64,000 nt of DNA from Artemia franciscana (lineage: Eukaryota > Arthropoda > Branchiopoda > Anostraca > Artemiidae): contig NC_088863.1 of the NCBI RefSeq assembly GCF_032884065.1, positions 66,049,419 to 66,113,418 of the forward strand, read 5' to 3'. Both the position numbers and the translations under genes were made by a program. Positions within the stretch are counted from its first letter, which is position 1. Every line of letters starts with the position of its first letter. Under the pieces are notes generated by a model. That model had not been told where the DNA came from and ran no database searches. It was given only the letters and a program-made list of their open reading frames with translations. Shown here piece after piece: positions 22,960-32,949 of the stretch.

Positions 22960-23470
22960 AAGGCCGTGGAATAAATAGTTGAAATGACCACCACTACTAC
23001 TATATCATCTACAAACAATATACATGATAGCCTGAACCAATCCAAAGATACAAATTGGGCTCCATTATTTTTTCATAAAACTGTCTAAATCATTAACAAA
23101 CAAGGAGAAAAGCTTTGGGGATAAAGTACATCCTTGTTTCACACCCAAATGAGACATAACTAGTCTAGAAAATTTCCCCATCACATTTACAACAAACTTC
23201 ACCCTCCTATACATAGCTGCTATTATTGCTACAAAACAAGACAGCAAGCCTATTTCTAAGTTTCAATTAACAAACTCCTATTTACTGAATCAAAAGCACT
23301 TCTCAGGTCTAAAAAGATACAAATAGCCAACCATTTTTCTATCTCAATATTTCCAAAGTAAAAATATGGTCAATAGTGCTGAATGTCAATCTGAATCCCA
23401 CTTGTACTAGACTCAGTATTTCCTCTTTATCTAACCAATCTCTTAGCCTAAATTCTGAAACCTTATTTGC
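22960..23470 (-). mobile_element. LINE reverse-transcriptase fragment
   Basis: On the minus strand the frame 23247-23065 reads MYRRVKFVVNVMGKFSRLVMSHLGVKQGCTLSPKLFSLFVNDLDSFMKK. This is the RT block around G-V-(K/R)-Q-G-C-x-L-S-P. Upstream (higher coordinates), REVLLIQ*IGVC*LKLRNR is a decayed AFD-containing block. Downstream the YADD region is reduced to MYIVCR*YSSGGHF. Only RT motifs remain, with stops. Confidence 0.7.
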
Positions 23471-24700
23471 ACATTAGGGGAAGGGGGGGGGGGGTGCATT
23501 ATATCAAATACCTAACCTAACCACCTCTATATATAAATATTAATTTAAATGTAATTGCATCATAGTTTGTTTCACAAAAGAACCTAACTTTACTTATTGA
23601 GTGTGTTCTGAATAACACAAGTAACTAACAACCATATTGATGCATAGCTTAGATTTTTTGTTATGCATTGATGTATACAATTCTTCTCAATTCCTATTTT
23701 GATAGCAATACATGAGGGTTTGAGTTTCACATTATTTTGCATAATTGGACAGCCTACTAGTTTTGACCCTATTTTCTAATGTAGCAAGAAGTTAGGCCTA
23801 CTTAAAAAAGAAAAAAATTGTATGCTGACCAATGGTCAGCATTGCACAGCAAGTGATATCCTGATTCAATGTCTGTAGCTGGGAGTGTTAAAAAACATTG
23901 ATTCTTCATTTGAGTGCAAAAAACATTTGATTCTTCTTTAGTTTTTCCTCTAAATTTCTCCAGGTAGGCTAATCATTATAGCTAGATGTACTGTGGCTAA
24001 GCTTACAGAGTCACACCATTGACCCTTATCCCAACCAAAATAAGAGCAACACCAGGCCTTAAACTCCTAAGCTTAGGTTTTCAAGCCAGGAGTAGCCTAC
24101 AAGAAACTTTGCTAGGAGGGCTCAAATGTATCTATAAATTAATATTAAAAAGTTGTTACAGGCTACCAATAAACTGAAAAGTTTTTTGAAGAACTTCAAT
24201 GAATTACAGGATTCAATCTAGCCAAGGCTAGCTTAAGTAATTATCATTGAATGTTTTAAATCAGCTTCCAGAGTAACACAGTGTTTCTTTCTGTCAAGTG
24301 GGATTGAACTAAGCTTTCTTTGAACTATATACATTTTTTTCTGGACAATTAGACCTATTACTCACTCTAGGCTATGCCATCTCTACAAAACAATTTACCA
24401 CTGACTTTGGGTAGGCTAGCAACTGTCCAAGGATTACAGGAATTTAATTAGAAGCTTCCTAAAGCAAGACCTGAAGACTTCACCCCCAACAAACTATTCA
24501 ACCAAGCTTCTCTAGATATACCCAGCAGATCACATTAATGCTTGAACTTTACCAATGAATTTTTTATTAAAAATCATTTTAAGGTCAAAATAAGATTGCT
24601 TACCATCACTGGCTCTTTGAACAATTGCAGTTCCATTCTCTTCACTGCATAAAGGCTCATAGTCTTCAAACTTTTTTTTGTTAGCCATCATAAAAGTTTT
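23470..24700. other. Non-coding with a G-tract and an interspersed repeat
   Basis: A run of 12 or more G near 23484-23495 is followed by the CCTAACCTAACCACCTCTATATAT repeat (see 4770-4930). The rest holds no ORF or domain that I recognise. Confidence 0.4.
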
Positions 24701-24729
24701 ATATTATTGTAGTGATGATAATGATGTTA

Positions 24730-24903
24730 AGTTACTTAACTAAAGATGCTCGTTAACTATCTTTAGCAAAAGTTACTGAAAAAGTTACTTTGAAGTAACT
24801 TTTCTGTCGTTCCAGCTGCTAAATAGCCTCAGCTGGAACGGAAAAAGTTACTTTTAGTAACTTTTCCGTAACTTTTAGTTACTTTTTGTCTCAGCTGGAA
24901 CAC
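24730..24903. repeat. Foldback blocks with AAGTAACT words (right)
   Basis: A dense set of nested palindromes. GTTCCAGCTG and CAGCTGGAAC flank an 11-bp loop near 24813-24840. AAAAGTTACTTTTAGTAACTTTT repeats follow. The block ends CAGCTGGAACAC at 24903, the inverted counterpart of GTGTTCCAGGTG at 17654. Confidence 0.7.
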
Positions 24904-25009
24904 GCTCAATGTTGTCCAAGCAAATAGTGTTTTGAGAAGGTGGGTGATCAGATTTCAGCATTTTAGTGAAAAAAAAAATGTTTTCTGGGGTTCACCTAAG
25001 GTAAATTTC

Positions 25010-26080
25010 TGGCTTTTCGCTATCTTGGAATGCAGTGTAATTAGGGGAATGAAACTTTCAGCAATGTTTGCATGACCTAAATTAGCTTAGGCTACGTCCT
25101 GGTAAGATCTTTCAATACTGATAGCTTTATCCTTTCCATGTAATGAATCAATCAGCCTTTGATCTGTATTTTATCAAAAAGTTTAAATTGAGAGCCATAA
25201 TTCTTTAGTAGCTTAAAATAACAAGTTTGTGAACTTGAAAGCTGTAATTTCAAGGGGCCTTTTTGGGAAACTTTCTAGTAAGGGCAGAGTTCTTGATAAG
25301 CTGTTTTTCTGCTATCTTGGAAAGGGGTATGGTTAGGCAGATGGAACTTTTAGCAATGAATCAAGGGCCAAAGGCATGCTATGGGAAGGTAGCCTATTGC
25401 CAAGCTACTATCTTAACTCTCTTCTGATTTCTAAGTTTGGTAAAATTCTAGTGAATTGACTTCTTGCTATCTCAGAAAGGGTTTAGGTTAGGAAAATGAA
25501 ACTTTCAGGGATGAATCTACGGACAAAATTATGTCCAAGGAAGGTATTTGAAGCAACTAACTCCACTCCTTCTCCTTCTAGAGGGCCCTGACCTTTGATG
25601 ACCTTTAAAAATATGTGTGTTATAAAAGTGAAACCTTGTAAAATAGATCTTCTGCTTAATTGAAGTACAACAAAATTGTTTTCAGCTTCATAGCTTTGCT
25701 CATTTCCATCTTATAAGGTTTTAAAGATAGCCTATGCAAATACATTTCCTAAATTTTGAAAAAGAACATTGATATGGCTTAAAATTCTTCTCAAGTAACA
25801 GGAATTACATTTTTCAGAACTAAAGGCAGAGAAACAGCAACTAGTAGCTGAAAATTTAGGTAAAATGTTGTTTTGTCAAAATTTCAATAGATATAGACCT
25901 ATCATGTAGGCAAATTTCAGGGCCTTCTGGAGGGGAAGGAGTAGAGGTGGGTACTTCAAAATACCTTCCCAGGACATACTTTAGCCTGTAGACCCATCCC
26001 TGAAAGTTTCATTTTCATAACCTAAACCCTTTCCAAGATAGCAAGAAGTCAATTAACTAGAATTTTACCCTAAGTTTTAG
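25010..26080. repeat. Diverged interspersed repeat copies in both orientations
   Basis: About 25010-25120, 25280-25420 and 25440-25600 carry, with divergence, a TGCTATCT(T/C)(G/A)GAAAGGG...GAAACTTTCAG segment. 25905-26075 carries the reverse-oriented consensus (GGTGGGTACTTCAAAATACC, CCTGAAAGTTTCATTTTC, CCAAGATAGCAAGAAGTCA). Another forward copy lies at 27695-27870. Mixed orientation creates long imperfect hairpins. Confidence 0.7.
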
Positions 26081-26454
26081 AAGTTTGCCTGCTTAACTTA
26101 TTAGAATTCTGATACAATAATATTATTCCTTAATTTTGAGTTTTCAGTCTTTTTCTCTGGTACAGATTATAAAATGTAATTCCTTTTAGACTGATTTTAG
26201 CCAAATTTTAAGCCATGTCAATGGTTATTTTCAAAGTTTAAGAAATATATTTGTGTGTCTTTGAAGTCTCATAAATTAGTGTTAAGCAAAAATATGAAGG
26301 TAATGCTTTTTTGGTTACCCACTCAAAAATTTGATCTGCATGATCTGAGAAAAACCAGTTTGTCTGTCTACATTAGGTTTTAAGTTAGGTAATTGTTTAG
26401 TTTCATCAAAAGCTATCTAAACAGGGAATTATGCTGCAAACTGCATAGTTCCCA

Positions 26455-26725
26455 TAATATAGCACTTAAAAAATGCTAGTTCTGGAAGTAAATCCATTTC
26501 TGGTTGACCTTTCTCCTCCATGGGGCAGACTAAAAATGTGTAAAGTAGAACTAAAAATGAATAAAGTGGCAGGGTTTTGAAGCCAAGGGAAAATTTAGGG
26601 TTGTATAATATGAATGAAACTATATTTTAAATACTAATTCCAGTTATTACTAGTAATTTCTGTATAGTAGGAAGCCAAAAGATAATTAAAAAACTCACAT
26701 ATCCATTACTGTGAATATCCAAGAT
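26455..26725 (+). repeat. Left arm of an imperfect inverted repeat
   Basis: The reverse complement of 27110-27385 aligns with this segment at roughly 75-80% by eye. Shared words include TAGCAC(T/C)TA, AGTTCTGGAAGTA-like, CTCCTCCATGGGGCA-like, TTTTGAAGCCAA(G/A)GGAAAA, AATACTAATTCCAGT and TAGTAGGAAG(C/T)CAAAAGAT. Confidence 0.7.
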
Positions 26726-27109
26726 GGGCCACTTTTATTTTTGAGTTTAAATTAGTCAGCTGTTTGAACAAAACAAACATCCAGTTTTACTTATAGGTAA
26801 CATTACCTATAGAGCAAAGCATATTAGTTCATTAGCCCCACAGGCACTAGGGCAAGGTCTGTATTCTGACTGGTCAAATTGTTAGTTGATGTTTATGAGC
26901 AACTTTTTGCTGAACAAGGTTCAGCATTATTTGTTATGGTCTTGATATTTCATCCTTGCAACCCTATTTTTGCCAGAAATTACAGTTAGTCAAGGATGAG
27001 CTTGCTTCATTAACCAGACGACCATTAGAACTAAATGAGCAAAGTGGAATGAAGGTTTGTTATTATTTATTGTTATATTTTTATATGTTTATTATTATTT
27101 TATTATTTA

Positions 27110-27385
27110 TTTAAAGTGAAAGTAAACTATCTTGAATATTCACATTTATGGATGTGTCAGTTTTTTTTAATATCTTTTGACTTCCTACTATGCAGAAATT
27201 ACCATTGATTACTGGAATTAGTATTTAAAATAAAATTTCATTCATGTTGTACAACCCCAACTTTTCCTTTGGCTTCAAAACCTGCCCACTTTATGTTATT
27301 TTAGTTTGCCCAATGGAGGAGGAGGGTCAACAAAAAATGGATGTACTTCTAGAATTACCATTTCTAGGTGCTATAAAGTGGAAAC
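27110..27385 (-). repeat. Right arm of an imperfect inverted repeat
   Basis: Pairs with 26455-26725 in inverse orientation. The roughly 385-bp spacer has no ORF. The level of divergence says the pair is old. Confidence 0.7.
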
Positions 27386-27439
27386 AATGCTGCTTTTCAG
27401 TATAAGTAGCTTAGTTGCATAGAGAAAAACTACAATTCT

Positions 27440-27880
27440 AGTATATTTTAATTAAATATTCAATATATAGAAGTGATTAGGTTAGGTATTTAACATAATG
27501 CATTCAGTGCAACCTACTTTCCATAATTTTCTTGTGTAGTCTCCATGATTTTGTTAGTTAAGTATTATATTTTAATGGTATAATTCACTAGGACTATCTT
27601 TACTTCCTGGGTGGGGTTAGGGTAATATTTTAATACCTTTTCTTGCACTTCATTTAAGCAGAAGACATATTTTGCAAGGTTTATTTTTATAACACAAAGA
27701 TGTTCAAAGGTCATCAAAGTTCAGTGCCCTATAGAGGAAGAAAGGGTGAAGGTAGGTACTTCAAAGTATTTTTCTGGGACATACTTCAGCCTATAGATCC
27801 ATCTCTGAAAGTTTCATTTTCCTGATCTAACCCCATCCCAAGATAACAAAAGGTGACTTGTCTAGAATTTTATCCTTGCT
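27440..27880. repeat. Interspersed repeat copies
   Basis: 27440-27580 is an inverted copy of the repeat at 4770-4930. 27695-27870 is a forward copy of the 25905-26075 repeat (GGTAGGTACTTCAAAGTATT, CTGAAAGTTTCATTTTCCTGA). Confidence 0.65.
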
Positions 27881-28079
27881 TGGTGCAAAATAACAAAGTT
27901 TATTTGCAAAATTGTGTTTTTAAAACAATTCTGGAATAAAAAAAACGCTTTTTCTTTAAGGCAACCACAGATAGACCTTTTTAAGATTAAAACAGGAACA
28001 AATATGAACAAGGCATAGGCTGGAATGTCAATTATATGTGATTGGAGGGGTAGAGCTATATACCTTAAATGCTTAAGAT

Positions 28080-29065
28080 AAATATATCACTTACAGTATT
28101 TTATGGTAGCATGATCCTTTGCAACAAATAGCATTAGTAGGGCTGTGTTTAAGAGCACTTCATGTTCATCTATTATTACAAGGTCTAGTAACTCCATGGG
28201 CTTGGCATTCTGGTACCTAGCTGGACAATTTACAGCTTGATAAACTGAATAGTTAGTTTGACACTCTTAAAAGAGTACAACTGATTCCTATCTAGAATGG
28301 CCATCCATCCATTAGGTAGAAGGTAGGTTAAAATTTCCAACTATGTGAAGGTTTCCTATCAGTGCACCTTTTCTATCAATTGATTTTACTACCTGTAAAA
28401 GGTACCTCTCTAAATTAGGGGAACTCAAAATTTCTGTAAATTGTACCCATTTGAATTGGCTCACCAGGTTGGTTATTGATATCCACACTTCATCATTTGC
28501 CTACCAGGCTTAGGTAGCTTGGTATATATCTTTGTACAGCTTGTCTTTTTTGTCTGGTATGCTTTGGATACATTGTTTCTGCACTAAATTCTCCCAGTTC
28601 CTGTTGTTATCTATGGTTTCTTGAAAATTAGTTTCTTTGTTGTGAGGTGCACAAAAGAAAAATGATAGGTGCGTTTGAGCTAGTTGGGTTGTTTAAATTA
28701 GCTATGCAATGGAGATTTATGAGATATATTTGGGAGGAAGTATACTCATGAAATAGATACTAATGGATAAACTGTCCATTGTCTGATTTTTCTGGTGCTC
28801 TCAACTCAACAAGGTTAAGTTAATTCCTGTGTCTGTTTGTATCTTTGAGTATCAACTGCTTCATTTTGTTGCCTAAGTGGCTATTCAGAATCCATTTTAA
28901 AGCCTGTACCTGCAAGACTACAAGATTATTCAGCAAGTCCTGGTTGACAGCAACACTAGATGTTTGCTCAAGGGTATCTATCCATATTTCAATTGCCTGA
29001 AATTTATGATCCATACATTCAATCATTTCATGTTTAAACTCACAAAAAGACATTTTAATTGGTTT
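28080..29065 (-). mobile_element. LINE relic: ORF1-like protein and endonuclease
   Basis: On the minus strand 29053-28820 encodes MSFCEFKHEMIECMDHKFQAIEIWIDTLEQTSSVAVNQDLLNNLVVLQVQALKWILNS, a coiled-coil-prone segment. The downstream sequence is broken by stops but reads NRHRN*LNLVELRAPEKS and EFSAETMYPKHTRQ, typical of insect LINE ORF1 proteins. Further on, YLLQVVKSIDRKGALIGNLHIVGNFNLPST*WM resembles the GDFNLPxxDW block of the endonuclease, and ELLDLVIIDEHEVLLN...FAKDHATI its C-terminal block (S-D-H changed to K-D-H). The first Asp of GDFNLP is replaced by Asn. ORF1 and endonuclease lie closer than expected, suggesting an internal deletion. Confidence 0.6.
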
Positions 29066-29067
29066 GC

Positions 29068-29430
29068 TTACTTGCCAAATCGATTAAGAACCCTCCCACC
29101 ATTGTCACATTGCCCCTTATCTCCCACAAAAAATGTTCTAGGTCCTCCTTTGCCTTCACTTGTCATGGGACAGAGTGGGAACTTAATTTCTTCATACCCA
29201 TTACCCCTCTCCCACCCTCCCCGGTTACTGTTTGCCCTCTTCAACTGTTTCAAGCATGAGCTTTTTTTTTCATTTAGGGGGATTCCTCTGTTGTTTTTTA
29301 TGTTACATACCTAACTACCTATACTCTACATATTGGATACCACCCAATTTAGAGTAATTTACCCTTGAACCATGTTTTTTCTTTAGTTCTTTCTGTCATG
29401 CTACTTATGAAAAGTGAGTCTGCTCCTACC
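29068..29430. other. No supported features
   Basis: Overlapping ORFs of 60-116 codons occur on both strands (28964-29314, 29059-29259, 29068-29253), but they are P/L/S/F-rich shadows of each other without domains. I call none. Confidence 0.4.
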
Positions 29431-29542
29431 TTATATCCTGGGAAGATAACTTCGAAGACCACACTGCCTTTCCATGACGAAAGTAAAACAGTTCAAAATA
29501 GGGATGATTCCTTTTTATTGACAGTGAATAGATATAAAATTA

Positions 29543-29593
29543 TTTAACTGGATATTTCGAACACATATACAGTGTTCATCATCAGCAGTAAAA
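29543..29593 (-). ncRNA. Hammerhead ribozyme-like motif (left arm, reverse strand)
   Basis: The mirror copy of the right-arm motif, identical through core, stem II and stem I on the minus strand (for instance ACTG at 29547-29550 and CAGT at 29586-29589 on the plus strand). A transcript of either strand across the element would carry one motif in sense orientation, while the other arm competes to fold it into a long hairpin. Confidence 0.6.
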
Positions 29594-29629
29594 CTGAAAA
29601 AAAAACTGTAAAGCAGTTCATCATCAAAG

Positions 29630-29680
29630 TTTTACTGCTGATGATGAACACTGTATATGTGTTCGAAATATCCAGTTAAA
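29630..29680 (+). ncRNA. Hammerhead ribozyme-like motif (right arm)
   Basis: Core CTGATGA at 29638-29644; stem II GAACAC (29646-29651) pairs perfectly with GTGTTC (29659-29664); then GAAA at 29665-29668. A two-base loop TA, closed by A29668 and T29671, gives the minimal helix III. The expected cleavage is after C29672. Stem I pairs ACTG (29634-29637) with CAGT (29673-29676), continuing with TTT/AAA after one mismatch. One extra base (T29645) sits between the core and stem II. Minimal helix III is a described feature of hammerheads in PLEs. Activity is inferred, not shown. Confidence 0.65.
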
Positions 29681-29759
29681 TAATTTTATATCTATTCACT
29701 GTCAATAAAAAGGTGTCATCCCTATTTTGAACTGTTTTACTTTCGTTATATCCTGGGAA

Positions 29760-30080
29760 TTTTTTTTTCTTTAATTTACACCAATGTTACCCTCATTGTT
29801 TTATGGGCAGGGTAGCTGCCCCTCCCCCTGTTTTTCTGACATGAATTTCATTCAACAATTTTCCTTCAGCAGTGTAAAGAGATATAGATTTTTGTTCACA
29901 GTTTGACTTCTTTTGTCCTTTGGAAATCTTACAAGTCAAAAAAGTCGCTGCAGAATGCAGCTGCTTCTTGCCTTTAATGTTCCAAAAACTGTATGAACAT
30001 TTATAATTATTCACTTTGGAAAGCTAAACACCTACTTTAATTTTAGTAATTTTCAATTGTCAAAAGAATATATGGAAAAC
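29760..30080. other. No supported features
   Basis: T-rich sequence; the 73-codon minus ORF at 29793-30014 shows no recognisable domain. Confidence 0.35.
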
Positions 30081-30084
30081 TTGT

Positions 30085-30345
30085 CATATGTTAAATTCTC
30101 TTTTCAAACATTTGTCTCTGCCTTCTCTGCTTTAGAATCTTGCCTAAGATATTGTCCATTGATTTAGTTAATACAATCCCAACTTATTTTAAACCTCTCA
30201 AGGCAACACAAAATAAAGCTGCAAGAATTCTTGGCACTTCAATTCATCACCCTGCTAGACTACAAAATCTTTCAGAAACAGAAACTCTCTTGTTTCTTAA
30301 TATATTAGCATTAGTCAACTCAGTCAACTCAAAGTTTTGTAGTTA
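30085..30345 (+). mobile_element. LINE relic: post-RT C-terminal segment
   Basis: The forward frame 30140-30346 reads PTYFKPLKATQNKAARILGTSIHHPARLQNLSETETLLFLNILAL. Its LKxxQNKAARI motif is the signature of the thumb/C-terminal region after the RT in CR1/jockey-type LINEs. The RT itself is not found immediately upstream, so this is a 5'-truncated or deleted copy, separate from the LINE that starts at 31.0 kb, whose order of domains differs. Confidence 0.65.
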
Positions 30346-30349
30346 AACC

Positions 30350-30990
30350 TACCACTTTGGCATTATAGTATTTGGTCTCCAGAAAGTTGTTTTTATTGTA
30401 TGCATATTCTTGCCATCCCCTCTTGCTTGCTCTCTCCTACTTCAACTCATCTTGAAACACATAAGACTCCCTTAGTAAATTGTGGAAGGACTAGATTTTC
30501 AACAAAATTTCCAATCATTTTCACAGCAAATTGACTTAAATGATAAATTTACAAATCTAGCTGACATCTTTGAAGGAAATGTTGAAAGAATATATTGTTT
30601 ACCCTTGATTCTATAATTTTCTTGGCATGATATATTGTGAATTTGCTGTGCTGGGGTAGCCTCCCTTGTCCTTCTGCTGCTCTAAGTTGTGATGTTTGAA
30701 TTCTTTGCTTTTTTCTCTCTTCTTTTTGTTTTATTTTGTGTCTTGGGGGATCAAAAAATTTGTTTTGATATTAGTTTAGTTTGTGATCTGTTCTTAGCTC
30801 TATCTTGGGCCAATTTGAATTATTTTTTTTTTGGGGGGGGGTCTATTTTTTTCTGTATTTCATGTTAATAAAAATGTTGAATTTTGTTTCCCTCCTAATT
30901 TGATGGTTAATGGCCTTTTCTGGGTGAATCTAATCTTTAAGAGGCATTTACCCCCACTTTTGCAAATATGGGAAAAGCAAACTGGTTCTT
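30350..30990. other. No supported features
   Basis: AT-rich sequence with a T/G-rich stretch at 30820-30845. The 99-codon minus ORF at 30860-31159 overlaps the forward LINE and lacks domains. Confidence 0.4.
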
Positions 30991-31019
30991 CTGTAAGCTC
31001 CTGACTTTCTAAGCCTGTT

Positions 31020-32330
31020 TTCAAAAAGTTCTTCAGTCCAGTGAAATCAATGGCCCTGGAGCCTGTTTCTGAGGTTGAGATAAGCATAATTATCAATGTA
31101 TTAAAAGGTTCAGCGTCATCTGGTTCTGATTGTATTCCCACTAAACTAGTGATATTCATACTTTCTTCAGTTTTCTCACCCCTGACAAAGCTTGTATTGT
31201 TTTTTTTATGGAGTTTTCCCTGTTAACTTTAGCAAGTTTAAGCAATTGTTTTATATAAAGATGGACCTCATAGTGATCAAGCTAATTATTGCCTGAAATC
31301 TTTATTTTCTGTGTTTAGCAAAATTTTTGAAATAGCTATGCTTTTCTATTACTACTCTTACTACTCTTGGCTCGATGGTGCAGTGGATTTGACCTTAGCT
31401 TGGTAATACGGGACCCAGAGGTCAAATCACGCTGCAGTAATGCACTGCAGGGCCCTTAGTAGTCAAGAAGCGTTGTTAATTCTTAAATAAAATAATAATA
31501 ATAACTACTCTTGGCTCTTGATTCAGGTCTAATTCCTGCTTCTATATTTCTGGGACACCCAAAAAGCTTTTGGACTGAGTGGGTCAAAAGCTTTTGACCC
31601 ACTAAGTTCTGCTCTTTGAATTGGCTGATTACTGTATAGGAGGGGGTATTAGTGCTTGGTTTGATTCTAATTGGTCTAGAATGTGTTTTTTTCTGTGAAT
31701 CCTATTTCCAATCACCATCTCAGGTTAGCTTTAGGTCTCACACTGCTCAGTTCTAAGCAAACAGTGTGTCATTGTCCTTATTCATTGTGAATCTCTCTAT
31801 TTCCAGCAATGTAGATCTCTGTCAACTGGTAATGACATTCTAGTTGCCTCTGCTTCTGACAGTAAACTTGGCAGGGCTGTAAGAACACAGCTTGAGTTCT
31901 TTATTATGTTGAGTGCATAGTTTGAGAGCCTAATTTGCATGGCATTAAGTCTGCTTCATGTTTTTTTTTTTTTTGTGAATTTGTCAGGGTTGTCCCAAAC
32001 TTTTGGAAGTTCATCTTTCAAAGTGTACTTACAATAGACCTAGTGATCATTATGTTCAATTCCTGAGTGATTTACTTGACGAGAATCCTTCCTTCAGGCA
32101 TCACATTAGTCATATTCAAATGAATATATCAAAGAATCTCATAACTTTTCGAAAACCCAAGTGCATTTTCCCTGGGTATATTCTAAAATGCTATTTCACA
32201 TTCGATGTGTGTCTTGTTTTCTTCAGTTGCATGCTGGTGCACCACCAACCCTCTAGACTAGACCACCTCTTGTGTCTGAACAATCTACCATTACCTTCAT
32301 AATTTGGAGGGTATTTGGATTCCATTCAAT
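31020..32330 (+). mobile_element. LINE relic: reverse transcriptase start and post-RT region
   Basis: Forward non-LTR retrotransposon. 31041-31226 reads LEPVSEVEISIIINVLKGSASSGSDCIPTKLV...FSPLTKLVLFFLWS. After a frame change, KDGPHSDQANYCLKSLFSVFSKIFEIAMLF is the N-x-R-P-I-S block, with R-P-I lost. The element is then interrupted by a SINE (31374-31503). After about 500 bp without clear motifs, 32003-32302 gives LEVHLSKCTYN..., then SFRHHISHIQMNISKNLITFRKPKCIFPGYILKCYFTF, the post-RT (I/L)GILRKLK-like region. The catalytic RT centre is missing or unreadable. Confidence 0.65.
31360..31517 (+). mobile_element. tRNA-derived SINE with 14-bp target-site duplication
   Basis: A perfect direct repeat, ACTACTCTTGGCTC, at 31360-31373 and 31504-31517 flanks about 130 bp. 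The insert begins GATGGTGCAGTGGATTTGACC, an A-box-like element (TGGTGCAGTGG), and contains AGAGGTCAAATCACG, a B-box-like element, about 45 bp downstream. It ends in an A-rich (AATA)n tail. These are the marks of a Pol III-transcribed, tRNA-headed SINE inserted by LINE machinery. It lies in the sense direction of the host LINE relic. Confidence 0.8.
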
Positions 32331-32949
32331 ATTTTAGTCAGCTTTCAACCCCTTAACTCCTTAGTTGTGTTTTCAGGCACCAGGTTTGATGTGAGTTTTG
32401 AGCAGGTTTGACAAATATTTATTTATTTATTGATTGATTATTACGAATAGCAGTAAGCATAAAATGCTTGTCACAAAAACACAAAATCATAATACTAATC
32501 TAAAGTAAATTGGCAACGACAAACTAAACAGCAAAAAACTTCTAAATAACACGACACTACACAATAAAAGCGTCTAAATAAAAAGGCATATTGTATTGTA
32601 GTCAATTGTATATTGTATCAATTGTATAGGCGTATTGTATAAGTATTGTAGTCAAGAAGAGGGCGGGCCATTGATTTATATAGTAGTAAGAAATTACGAA
32701 GGTTAAACCTACTAAAGCTTCTCCTTATAGACGACAAACGATAATTTGTATGCTTTACAATTTCCGAAACATGCTTATCAAATTTCAATTGGGTATCAAA
32801 GTAAACGCCAAGGTCACGCACTATTTCGTTAGAAGAGATTCGTATGCCAGACAGGCGGTAACTATGCGCAGGTGGGAGTTTATGAGCATGGTGTAGTACA
32901 ACACACTTAGAAGGGCTTATGAACATGGAATTAGATTTGCACCAATAAG

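Larger units (their letters stand above)
17750..22960. other. Long feature-poor AT-rich block
   Basis: No gene is supported in about 5.2 kb. Short ORFs (19150-19332 minus, 21982-22323 minus, 22342-22578 plus) have no recognisable domain. 17925-18010 resembles the repeat found at 25-28 kb (CCAAGATAGCAA...CTAGAATTTTACC). 19800-19857 and 22488-22550 hold small tandem repeats. Around 22690-22770 is a diverged copy of the GGTTGCCCTCCAATCACTTTT-type repeat at 49.5-51 kb. Confidence 0.5.
29431..29759. mobile_element. 301-bp foldback retroelement with 14-bp target-site duplication
   Basis: A near-perfect inverted repeat (arms 29477-29595 and 29628-29746) is flanked by a perfect 14-bp direct repeat, TTATATCCTGGGAA, at 29431-29444 and 29746-29759. 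That pair marks a target-site duplication around an insertion at 29445-29745. About 32 bp of single-copy sequence sits between the left duplication and the left arm. Each arm carries a hammerhead-like motif, as in pLTRs of Penelope-like elements. There is no ORF. The likely identity is a non-autonomous PLE-derived element; variable-length duplications fit target-primed insertion better than a cut-and-paste transposon. Confidence 0.75.

Noticed and set aside
28964-29314. 116-codon plus ORF and its overlaps
   Set aside because: Overlaps the minus-strand LINE ORF1 and contains P/L/S/F-rich translation of pyrimidine-rich DNA, with no domain.
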